This document shows positions 1-7,820 of a stretch of 64,000 nt of DNA, piece after piece. Origin of the DNA: Altererythrobacter sp. BO-6 (lineage in GTDB: Bacteria > Pseudomonadota > Alphaproteobacteria > Sphingomonadales > Sphingomonadaceae); the NCBI RefSeq assembly GCF_011047315.1, contig NZ_CP049259.1, positions 2,461,001-2,525,000 on the forward strand, written 5' to 3'. Numbering within the stretch: the first letter of the stretch is position 1; every line of letters starts with the position of its first letter. Position numbers and translations under genes: made by a program. The notes under the pieces are model-generated. The model had not been told where the DNA came from, made no database searches, and was given only the letters and a program-made list of their open reading frames with translations.

Positions 1-1283
1 TCTTCATAGCGGATCGGCAGGAAGCGCCCGGTTGGCAGAGTTTGCGCATAGGCATCGGCCATACGCTCGAACTGCGCCACGAAATGCGCCGTGTCGCCGA
101 AATCATAGGCATAGCTGTAATAGCTGAATCCTGTCGCGAACAGCTGGCGGTAATTGGCGAACAGCACATCGAACGGGGACCGGCGCAAGCAGATCACCCG
201 CGCCCCCCGCAGCGCACGCAGGATCGCCGGCACAAAGAATGCGTTGAACGGCATCTTGTCGATAAAGCGCGGCGCATCGCCGCCGAGGGCGGCGGCCCGT
301 TCCAGATAAGCGCGGCCAACCGCGCCGATGTCGGCGTCGGTTGCGGCATCGATCAGCGCAGCTTCCAGCACCAGCGGGCCGGGGGTGCGCAGGTGCTGCT
401 TCAAAAGGATCGCGAAGTCGGACAATTCGCCGAGCGACCGTACCTTTGGATGCGACGACAGTATGCGTTCGACCAGCGTCGTCCCGCTGCGCGGCATGCC
501 GACGATGAACAGCGGCCGCTCGTCACCTTCCGGCTTAGGTGCGATCAAAGCCTCCCGTGCCGAAGTGATCGCGGCATCGGCGATAGCCTCGGCGGATGAG
601 CGATCATGGCGGACGGCAGCGCGTTTCGCCTGCTTGGCGCGGTCGAGCCAGGCAAGCGACGCATCCCACTCTTCCTTGTCTTCACCCAGGCGGGCAAGAG
701 CATGGCCGACCGTCAGCCGGGCATCGGGATCGCGCTCTTGCTGAAACAATGCTTCAAGACGGTCCTGCCAGTCTTCGTCAGGCTGCTTTGCCAGTTGGGC
801 AAGCGCCAGCCAGCCCTTGGCGTGGTCAGGCTTCAGTTCGATCAGCGTCCGGAATTGCTGTTCTGCCCGCGTCAGGTCGCCTGAGAACTGCAGCGCCACC
901 GCAAGGTTGTAACGCATGTCCGGGTTGGCTGGTTCGCCCGCCGCGGCCGTTTCGAACGGGGCCACAGCCTGTTCGTGCCAGCCGCCGCGCGAGAGCACCA
1001 CGCCCAGCTGGTTGGCGATCTGCGGATCGTCGGTTCCGATTTGCAGCGCAGCGATCGCCCGTTCGCGGGCCCGCTCCTGATCCTGCATGAGCAGTGCGAC
1101 CCGCGCCTCCAGTACCGCAAGCCAGCAGCTGTCATGCCCTGTATCGCGGAGCAAATGGCATAGCTTGACTGCGCCCGGTGCATTGCCATGCTCGATGGCG
1201 ATCGCCGCCATCACCAGCACTGCCTCATGCGCCTGCGGATTGACCCGCAGGGCCTGCTGCGCCGCCGCGTGCGCCTCGCGCAT
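1..1283 (-). CDS. TPR-containing sulfotransferase, partial (C-terminus beyond left edge)
   Basis: The N-terminal half is TPR-like: helical repeats with the A/L/G spacing of tetratricopeptides. It is followed by a PAPS-dependent sulfotransferase domain with the 5'-phosphosulfate loop PRSGTTLVE (about 496-525) and a later RRSPFDVLFANY segment typical of the 3'-phosphate site. The family (Sulfotransfer_3, related to tyrosylprotein sulfotransferases) transfers sulfate from PAPS to a hydroxyl group; the acceptor is unknown. The first in-frame ATG is at 1283, but homologous-looking sequence (SLETLLDDARKQLFSGQ) continues upstream to about 1343 with no ATG, GTG or TTG, so the true start is unclear or damaged. 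It is divergent from a TonB-dependent receptor. A second copy of this pairing lies at 56.6-64 kb. The family call is firm; the start is not. Confidence 0.85.
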   Translation of the reverse strand, partial: MREAHAAAQQALRVNPQAHEAVLVMAAIAIEHGNAPGAVKLCHLLRDTGHDSCWLAVLEARVALLMQDQERARERAIAALQIGTDDPQIANQLGVVLSRGGWHEQAVAPFETAAAGEPANPDMRYNLAVALQFSGDLTRAEQQFRTLIELKPDHAKGWLALAQLAKQPDEDWQDRLEALFQQERDPDARLTVGHALARLGEDKEEWDASLAWLDRAKQAKRAAVRHDRSSAEAIADAAITSAREALIAPKPEGDERPLFIVGMPRSGTTLVERILSSHPKVRSLGELSDFAILLKQHLRTPGPLVLEAALIDAATDADIGAVGRAYLERAAALGGDAPRFIDKMPFNAFFVPAILRALRGARVICLRRSPFDVLFANYRQLFATGFSYYSYAYDFGDTAHFVAQFERMADAYAQTLPTGRFLPIRYE

Positions 1284-1456
1284 CTGGCCCGAAAACAGTT
1301 GTTTTCGAGCATCATCTAGCAGGGTTTCGAGCGAAACTATCGATTGTCTCCGGTCCTCTGGTTGACAAGGCGTAACGCGCTTGTCACCAAATGCCTATGT
1401 TGCGTTGCAACATCGGGGCTGAATCCTGATAAAATATTGCTGAGGGATCGTAATCC

Positions 1457-3968
1457 ATGAAACTCACTCAAACAAACCCAACTTTGCGTGCCATGCTGCT
1501 TGGCAGCACGATCATCGCCGCCGCACAGGCAGCCCCTGCTTTTGCGCAGTCGAATGCTGGTGCAAGCGACGCCTCCGATGACAATGTCATTATCGTGACC
1601 GCCACGCGCCGCGCTGAATCGGTGCAGGATATCCCGCTCAACATTGCGGCTGTCGGCTCTGAGCAGATTGAAGAGCAGGGCCTGACCGAGCTGTCTGACC
1701 TTCTGCCTTTCGTTCCCGGGATCAATATCGTCGACCGCGGCGGACGCCAGGGCAACCCGATCATCGTGCGCGGCCTGAACGTCGACGCAATCGGATCGGG
1801 TGACGGCAACAACAACGGCGGCGGTACGGTTGCCACCTATCTTGGCGAAATTCCGGTGTTCGTGGACCTCAAGCTGAATGACCTTGAGCGGGTCGAAGTG
1901 CTGCTTGGCCCGCAGGGGGACGCTGTACGGCGCAGGCACGCTTGGCGGCGCCATTCGCTACATCCCTCGCAAGCCCCAGTTCGGCGAAACGAGCGTCCAG
2001 GTGCGCGCGGAAGGTTCGAAGTACTCGAAGGCCTCAAGCCTCAGCCATGAGGTCGGCACCACGATCAACTTCGGCATCTCCGATACCTTCGCGATCCGCG
2101 GCTCGCTCGACTGGTCGAACGATTCGGGCTTCATCGATTACGTCAATGTCGTTGACCAGATCGGCGTGACCAATCCTGACACCGCTGAAGGCCTGAACCG
2201 GGTCAAGGACGCCGACGGCGAAGAAACGATTTCCGGCCGCATCGCCGCCCGGTGGGAGCCTGCTCCCTGGTTCGACGCCACGCTGACCTATTACTATCAG
2301 GAAGCCGATATCGAAGGGCGCCGCGTGTCGCACTATCGCGATATCGTGCCGGGTCTGCTTGATGGCACGCCCAGCGTCGGCCGCTATGAAAACGCGTTCC
2401 GCGTGCGTGAACCGAACAAGATCACCAACGATCTGATCGCGCTGGAAATGGTCGCAGATCTCGGCTTTGCCGAATTGACTTCAGCCACCGGCTGGAGCAC
2501 CTTCAAGGACGATGGCCAGCGCGATCAAACGACGTTGCTGATCACGCTCGAATACAGCTATGAACTGTTCCCTGCTTTCACCGCCTTCACGCGCGAAGTG
2601 GGCCGGGAAGAACGGATCAACCAGGAACTGCGCCTTGTTTCCAAGAATGACGGGCCGTTCAACTGGATCGTCGGGGGGTATTACAACCGGTTCGACCTGG
2701 CTGCATCTTCGTCCGAGTTCGTGCCGAACTATGTTCCTTACGTGAACCAGCCCGCGCTGGACTTCGGTCTGACCGATCGGCCGGATGCGTTGGAATATTT
2801 CTCGACCGATCGCGAGCGCCTGGTCGAACTGGCTGCATTTGGTGAGGTCAGCTACAAGTTCTTCGACCAGCTGACACTGACGGTTGGCGGGCGCTATTAC
2901 GATTATAGCCTGAAGGCCGCGTCCTCGGTGGATTTCCCGCTTTTTGAACCGCTCAGCTATGCGCCGCAGACCCTGAACGAGATTGAGCAGAATCCGTTTG
3001 ATCCAGCCCTTGCCCAGTCGGACAACGGCTTCCTCTACAAGTTCAACCTGTCATGGGAAGCGTCCGACGACTTGCTGCTTTATGCCACGGTCAGCGAAGG
3101 TTACCGTATCGGCGGGGTAAACGGCGTTGGCGAATGCGACGCCTATGATCCGAACGCTACGCAGGGCGCCTGTGCCCTGGCACCGGGCCAGCAGTTTGGC
3201 CCGAACCCGGGCGATATCTCGATCCGCGACGAGCGCCAATATACGCCTGACCAGACCCGCAACTATGAAATCGGCTTCAAGTCGACATTGCTGGAAGGTG
3301 ACCTGACGTTCAACGGCGCTTTGTATTACATCGACTGGATTGATCCGCAGCTGGGTTCGTCCACGGTCAACGCCAACATCCCGATCACGGTGAATGGCGG
3401 CGGTGCCGAATCCAAAGGGGTTGAATTTTCAGCCAATTGGCGGGCGAGCGACCGGCTGCAAATTCGCGGCAATTTCAGCTACGTCGATTCGCAGCTGACC
3501 ACGCTTACGCCGGACCTTATCCGCACCATCACCCCTCCGGGATTTGCTTCGGATTTCGAAGACGGTGAGGATGGGGACCGCCTGCCCGGCTCGCCCAAGA
3601 CCCAGTTCTCGATCTTTGGCGCCTATGACTATCCGCTGGCGAATGGCGATAGCGTGGTGTTCAACGCCAGCTATTCCTATCAGGGCAACGTACTCACTCG
3701 TGCCGGCGGCCGCGGTAACGGGCTCACGCTTGCCAGTTATGGCATTGCCAATGCGGCGGTGACCTATGAGGCAGAGCGGTGGTCTGCGACGCTGTTTGTC
3801 GACAATGTGTTTGACAAGTTTGCGGAAACGGGCGCGATCGGTACCGAGCTGGTCAGCCAGATCGTGAGCGATTTTGACGGCGGGGATGTTTACTCCCGTG
3901 GCTTCTCGACCCACATCCTGCCGCCGCGCCAGATCGGCCTGCGTATGAAGTTCAACTTCGGCGGATAA
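1457..3968 (+). pseudogene. TonB-dependent receptor, interrupted by a +1 frameshift
   Basis: An outer-membrane TonB-dependent receptor of about 836 residues. It has a signal peptide ending near AAPAFAQ, a TonB-box-like stretch NVIIVTATRR, a plug domain with VEVLLGPQG and TLYGAGTLGGAIRYIP, and a 22-strand-type barrel ending in a C-terminal RMKFNFGG. Reading frame 1 (1457-2050) carries the N-terminus; frame 3 (open 1878-3968) carries the rest. The break is at the run of five G at 1915-1919. With four G the protein reads continuously as LGPQGTLYGAG, the conserved plug motif. Everything else is intact, so this is either a sequencing error or a very recent or phase-variable frameshift. Divergent from a sulfotransferase. 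The substrate cannot be told from sequence. A strong terminator follows. Confidence 0.85.
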
Positions 3969-3992
3969 GCTTCGCCGCATTCGGGAAAAGGA

Positions 3993-4028
3993 AACCCCGC
4001 CCGGCTGGAGGAAGCCGGGCGGGGTTTT
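3993..4028 (+). terminator. Rho-independent terminator after the TonB receptor
   Basis: A perfect 14-bp stem (3993-4006 with 4013-4026), rich in GC, with a 6-base loop, running directly into TTTT. It sits 25 bases after the receptor stop codon. The A-run on the other side may also serve the minus-strand FAS1 gene that ends at 4091. Confidence 0.9.
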
Positions 4029-4090
4029 GTTTGCGCCGCTGCGCGGGTGAGGGGGGAAGCCGCAGCAGCAGCGCAGGAGTGATCGACGGC

Positions 4091-4654
4091 TTAAGCCGGC
4101 AGGAACACGCCGTCGGTTACATGGATCACGCCATTGGAAACCTTGACGTCGGTTTGCGTTACGGTCGACTTCCCGCCCTTGGCATCGGTGATCACGACCT
4201 TGCCGTTGACCAGCCGTGCGGTCAGTTGCTGGCCGGCAATCGTATCGATTTTCGCCATGCCGCCGCCCGCGTTGATCAGCCCGATCACGTCTGAAGCGGT
4301 CACATTCCCCGGTACCGCGTGATAGGTAAGGATCTTTGTAAGCGTGGCCTTGTTTTCAGGCTTTACCAGCGTCTCGACCGTGCCAGCCGGCAGTTTGCCA
4401 AAGGCGGCATCGGTCGGCGCGAAAACCGTGAAAGGTCCAGGGCCCGACAAGGTTTCTACCAGGCCTGCAGCCTGCACCGCGGCCACCAGCGTGTTGTGGA
4501 CGCCGGTTCCTTGCGCGGCCGACACGATATTCGGCTGCGCCTTGGCGGCCTTGTGATTGTGGGCCGCGACCGGGAAAGCGGTGGTGGCAGCCAGCGCGGT
4601 GGTGGCCGCAATCGCGGCGAAGGCGGCGGCTTTGAGCTTGTTTGAACTACGCAT
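4091..4654 (-). CDS. Secreted fasciclin (FAS1) domain protein
   Basis: 187 residues: a signal peptide (about 1-33, ending near FPVAAHNH), then one FAS1 domain (about 45-187) with the H1 motif FTVFAPTDAAF and a C-terminal GVIHVTDGVFLPA. FAS1 domains mediate adhesion or ligand binding at the cell surface; the exact role here is unknown. The ATG at 4654 is chosen because AAAGGAG lies 7 bases upstream and the signal peptide begins there; an in-frame GTG at 4735 would only add a non-signal stretch. It lies 92 bp downstream of an anti-sigma factor gene and has its own ECF-type promoter candidate. FAS1 proteins MPT70/MPT83 are targets of SigK/RskA in mycobacteria, so this gene is probably controlled by the neighbouring sigma factor. 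Confidence 0.93.
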   Translation of the reverse strand: MRSSNKLKAAAFAAIAATTALAATTAFPVAAHNHKAAKAQPNIVSAAQGTGVHNTLVAAVQAAGLVETLSGPGPFTVFAPTDAAFGKLPAGTVETLVKPENKATLTKILTYHAVPGNVTASDVIGLINAGGGMAKIDTIAGQQLTARLVNGKVVITDAKGGKSTVTQTDVKVSNGVIHVTDGVFLPA

Positions 4655-4699
4655 CAATAATCTCCTTTGGTGCCAAGCCCCGTCCTGCTTGCACAAGGA

Positions 4700-4729
4700 G
4701 TTACGGCATCGGTCTGCCCGCGGATGCAC
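4700..4729 (-). promoter_or_regulatory. Candidate ECF sigma promoter of the FAS1 gene
   Basis: On the minus strand GCATCC (4727-4722) and CGTAAC (4705-4700) are 16 bases apart. A -35 ending in ATCC and a -10 containing CGTA, 16-17 bases apart, is the layout used by many ECF factors; mycobacterial SigK uses CCATCC and CCGAAT. The predicted transcript start near 4692 leaves about 38 bases of leader before ATG 4654. Inferred from motif and context only. Confidence 0.45.
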
Positions 4730-4746
4730 CGGCACGGAAAATTATT

Positions 4747-5496
4747 TCAGATCAGGCGCAAATTGCCCTCGGCCACGACCGGGCCGGCATCGCGATCGGG
4801 CGGCTTCCCGCCCAGCGGCTCGCGGGTCAGCAGCAGCTGGGCCCCGTCGGCCATATTGCGGGTCACTTCGGCGGGCAGGGCAACCCGGCGTTCTTCGCCC
4901 GGTACAACCACCCCCAGCGATTGGAGCGCACTGCCGTCGCCGGGCACCAGCCACAGCTCGTGATCGTGCACGCCATCAGCGCTGAGCCCGCTGGCCGAGA
5001 CCAGCATCTCTTGCGAGCCTGGGAGGTAGGTCACGCCCAGCCGCAACGGCGTGTCGGCGATGGGGATCGAGGCGACCAGCGGAGCGGATGCCAGCTGCGC
5101 GGCTGGCGCAGGGCCGGGTGCAGTGGTGGACGGTGTGAAAGCCAGCCATGCCAGCGCTACGGCGGCGGCGGCGGAAGAAATTCCGGCGGCCCATTTCCAG
5201 CGCGTCAGCTGGCGGCTTAGTTCAACCACATTGCTGCCCTGCGGTGCGATATCGCGAGCCTCTATCTCCGCATTGATCCGCCGCCACACATCTGCCGAAG
5301 GTTCCGCGCCTGCAACTTCGTCCAGCAGCGGCGCCAGCCGGCCTTCCCAAACCGCCACCTTCGCTGCGAATTCGGGATCGCGCGCCAGCCGGCCGCGCGC
5401 AGCGAGCAACTCCTCGCCTTCGAGCAGGCCAAGCGCAAATTCGGCCGCCAGCAGCTCGTCGCCGCTCAATTCGTCGAGGCGTGGATCCTGCGTCAT
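4747..5496 (-). CDS. Anti-sigma factor, RskA-like, membrane-bound
   Basis: 249 residues. An N-terminal cytosolic anti-sigma region (about 1-85: acidic helices followed by LARDPEFAAKVAVWEGRL), a single transmembrane helix (about 102-121, WAAGISSAAAAVALAWLAF) and a periplasmic beta-rich RskA C-terminal domain. There is no HxxxCxxC motif, so it is not a zinc-binding ZAS anti-sigma factor. The start ATG at 5496 overlaps the sigma factor stop in ATGA, so the two are translationally coupled and made in matching amounts. It most likely sequesters the upstream ECF factor at the inner membrane until a signal, often regulated proteolysis, releases it. The signal is unknown. The downstream neighbour is a FAS1 protein. 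Confidence 0.88.
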   Translation of the reverse strand: MTQDPRLDELSGDELLAAEFALGLLEGEELLAARGRLARDPEFAAKVAVWEGRLAPLLDEVAGAEPSADVWRRINAEIEARDIAPQGSNVVELSRQLTRWKWAAGISSAAAAVALAWLAFTPSTTAPGPAPAAQLASAPLVASIPIADTPLRLGVTYLPGSQEMLVSASGLSADGVHDHELWLVPGDGSALQSLGVVVPGEERRVALPAEVTRNMADGAQLLLTREPLGGKPPDRDAGPVVAEGNLRLI

Positions 5497-6062
5497 TCGC
5501 CCGCCTCCAGGCATATCTTGAGTTTTGCCAGCCCGCGCCGGATCCAGCTCTTCATCGTGCCCAGCGGCACGCCTTGCGCCTCCGCCAGTTCGGCGTAGGT
5601 CTGCCCGCCGAAGTAAGCCGCGCGGATATTGCCGCGCTGGTTCGTCTCGAGCCTATCAAGGCAGGTGTGGACGCGGGCCTGTCGTTCGGCATCGATCAGC
5701 AGGCTGTCAGCCAACGGAGCCGTATCAGCCAGGCCAAAAGCCTCGTCCAATTCCACTGCGCCTTGCCGCACCTTGCCGCTGCGCAGGCGATCAACTGCCC
5801 GATTGCGCGCGAAGGTGGCGAGCCAGCTGATCGGGCTGGCCCGCTGCGGGTCATAGCGGTCGGCCCGCTGCCACAGATTGACGTAGACGTCCTGCAATGC
5901 GTCCTCGGCTTCCTTCCTGTCGCCCAAGATACGGTAGCAGATCCCGAATAGCTTCACTCGGGTCATCCGGTAAACCTGTTCCAGCGCGTCGCGCTCGCCC
6001 GCAGCCAGCCGCGCCATGGCGGACTTCAGCTGCTCGCGCGCTTCGCTGGCGGCGTCAGTCAT
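5493..6062 (-). CDS. ECF RNA polymerase sigma factor, SigK-like
   Basis: 189 residues with sigma region 2 (about 22-92; YRILGDRKEAEDALQDVYVN and SWLATFARNRAVDRLR) and region 4 (about 133-183; YAELAEAQGVPLGTMKSWIRR, the -35 recognition helix-turn-helix). It lacks regions 1 and 3, as ECF factors do. ATG 6062 is chosen because it overlaps the CDF stop codon (TGATG); an in-frame codon at 6071 is less likely. Its stop overlaps the RskA-like anti-sigma start. Sigma, anti-sigma and a fasciclin protein in a row match the SigK system of actinobacteria. It probably directs transcription of the FAS1 gene and perhaps of its own operon. Confidence 0.93.
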   Translation of the reverse strand: MTDAASEAREQLKSAMARLAAGERDALEQVYRMTRVKLFGICYRILGDRKEAEDALQDVYVNLWQRADRYDPQRASPISWLATFARNRAVDRLRSGKVRQGAVELDEAFGLADTAPLADSLLIDAERQARVHTCLDRLETNQRGNIRAAYFGGQTYAELAEAQGVPLGTMKSWIRRGLAKLKICLEAGE

Positions 6063-7012
6063 CAGCAGCACCCCGGTGCGGCGCAGTCACGCGTGGTTTC
6101 TACCTGCAGCGTGACATGGCGGATGCCGTGATTGTGCTCGAGGCCATGCGCGACCTCGCGCAGGAAGGCGTCGCCCGGATGCCCGGCAGGCATTACCAGA
6201 TGTGCGGTAAGTGCCGTCTCCGTGGTCGACATCGGCCAGATATGTAGATCGTGCACTGCTTCGACGCCTGCCTGGCCAAGCAGTTGCGCGCGCACCGCCG
6301 CCTCGTCGATCCCATCAGGTACGGCGTGGAGCCCCAGCTTGATGCTGTCTTTCGCCAGCCCCCATGTGCCCCATGCGATCACCACCACGATCAGCAGGCT
6401 GGTAACCGGGTCGATCCACAACTGGCCGGTCAGCAGGATCGCGACGCCTGCCACCACCACGCCCACAGAAACCAGCGCATCGGCGGCCATGTGCAGGAAG
6501 GCGCCGCGAATATTGAGGTCATGCTTTCGGCCGCGCAGGAACATCAGCGCGGTGGCGGTATTGATGGCGATCCCGATACCCGCGACCACTACCATCGTCA
6601 TGCCCTGCACCGGCGCGGGATCGATCAGCCGGTTGATCGTTTCGAACAGGATCGCCCCGATCGCAATCGCAAGCAGCATGGCATTGGCCAGCGCGGCCAG
6701 GATGGTCGAGCTCTTGAAGCCATAGGTGAAGCGCGGCGATGCGGGCTTCTGCGCGGCAATGCTGGCCGCCCATGCCAGCAGCAGCGCCAGCACGTCGGAC
6801 AGATTATGCCCGGCATCGGCCACCAGCGCCATCGACCCGGACAGGAAGCCATAGGTCGCCTCGACCACAACAAAGACGCTGTTGAGCACCACACCGACCA
6901 GGAACGCGCGCCCGAAATCGGCCGGTGCATGGTGATGCGCATGATGGTGATCATGGCTGTGGCCGTGTCCGGCGCGGTGGCTATGTGCGTGACCCGCTCC
7001 CATTGCGGTCAC
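6062..7012 (-). CDS. Cation diffusion facilitator, zinc exporter (CzcD/ZitB type)
   Basis: 316 residues. A His-rich N-terminal tail (about 8-29) is followed by six transmembrane helices carrying the paired metal-site motifs HNLSD (helix II) and HMAAD (helix V), and a cytosolic C-terminal domain with LHAVPDGID and VHDLHIWPM. CDF proteins export Zn(II), and sometimes Co or Cd, in exchange for protons across the inner membrane. The GTG at 7012 overlaps the mtgA stop (GTGA); an ATG at 7003 is the alternative start. Its stop overlaps the sigma factor start, so it is embedded in the operon. The C-terminal end CAAPGCC is Cys-rich and may add a metal site. Confidence 0.92.
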   Translation of the reverse strand: MTAMGAGHAHSHRAGHGHSHDHHHAHHHAPADFGRAFLVGVVLNSVFVVVEATYGFLSGSMALVADAGHNLSDVLALLLAWAASIAAQKPASPRFTYGFKSSTILAALANAMLLAIAIGAILFETINRLIDPAPVQGMTMVVVAGIGIAINTATALMFLRGRKHDLNIRGAFLHMAADALVSVGVVVAGVAILLTGQLWIDPVTSLLIVVVIAWGTWGLAKDSIKLGLHAVPDGIDEAAVRAQLLGQAGVEAVHDLHIWPMSTTETALTAHLVMPAGHPGDAFLREVAHGLEHNHGIRHVTLQVETTRDCAAPGCC

Positions 7013-7713
7013 TCATAGACGCAGGAATCGAGCCCGTCACGCCTCACCACACCCATACGGGCGGCGATCATGTTGCCGTAACGCCTTGTGAAACCGCTCG
7101 GATTGACGACCGGGCGCTGCTTGGGCAGCGGCAGGGCGGCGGCCATGCGCGCGGCTTCAGTGCGGGTCAGGCGCGCCGCGGAATGCCCGAAATAGCGCTG
7201 CGCGCCCGCTTCCGCGCCGTAAGTGGCAATGCCGGTTTCCGCGACGTTGAGATAGACTTCCATGATCCGGCGCTTGCCCCAGACCTGCTCGATCAGGAAC
7301 GCGAACCACGCCTCCAGACCTTTGCGGAAATAGCCGCCGCCCTGCCACAGGAACACATTCTTGGCGGTCTGCTGGGTGATGGTGGAGCCTCCCCGGATGC
7401 GCCCGCCCTGGGCGTTGCGCGCGGCCGCCTTGGCAATTGCTTCGGCATCAAAGCCGTTATGGCTACAGAACTTGCCGTCTTCGGCGGCGATCACGGCTGA
7501 CACGAGGTTGCGATCGATATTGTCGAGCGATTCCCAATCCTTGGTCAGGCCGTTTTCCCACACCTTGCCGTCCAGAATCATCGTGGCGGTGATCGGCACC
7601 GGTACCCATTTGTAGATCAGGACCAGCGCCAGGCTCAGGCCGATGAACCACAGGATTGCCTTGCCCAGCCAGCGGGCGAGTGTGCGCGGGATATTGCGTG
7701 CGGCAGCGGCCAT
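7009..7713 (-). CDS. mtgA: Monofunctional biosynthetic peptidoglycan transglycosylase MtgA
   Basis: 234 residues. One N-terminal transmembrane helix (about 17-37) anchors a GT51 glycosyltransferase domain with EDGKFCSHNGFD, RGGSTITQQTAKNVFL and KRRIMEVYLNVAE, the conserved lipid II-polymerising motifs. There is no transpeptidase domain, as expected for MtgA. It polymerises glycan strands from lipid II on the outer face of the inner membrane. ATG 7713 fits the usual MtgA N-terminus; the open frame to 7914 crosses the divergent gene's start and is not used. It is the first gene of the operon running through the CDF exporter to the sigma/anti-sigma pair. The 107-bp divergent spacer to the M20 gene must hold both promoters. 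Confidence 0.94.
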   Translation of the reverse strand: MAAAARNIPRTLARWLGKAILWFIGLSLALVLIYKWVPVPITATMILDGKVWENGLTKDWESLDNIDRNLVSAVIAAEDGKFCSHNGFDAEAIAKAAARNAQGGRIRGGSTITQQTAKNVFLWQGGGYFRKGLEAWFAFLIEQVWGKRRIMEVYLNVAETGIATYGAEAGAQRYFGHSAARLTRTEAARMAAALPLPKQRPVVNPSGFTRRYGNMIAARMGVVRRDGLDSCVYE

Positions 7714-7820
7714 GGGCTTGCGCTTAATGGCGGCGCGGGGTTTGCGCAATTGCGATGCTTGCGCCTTTCCAGAGAAGCTGCTTGGAAAGCCGTGAACGAG
7801 AATAAACGGGGAGAGACTCG

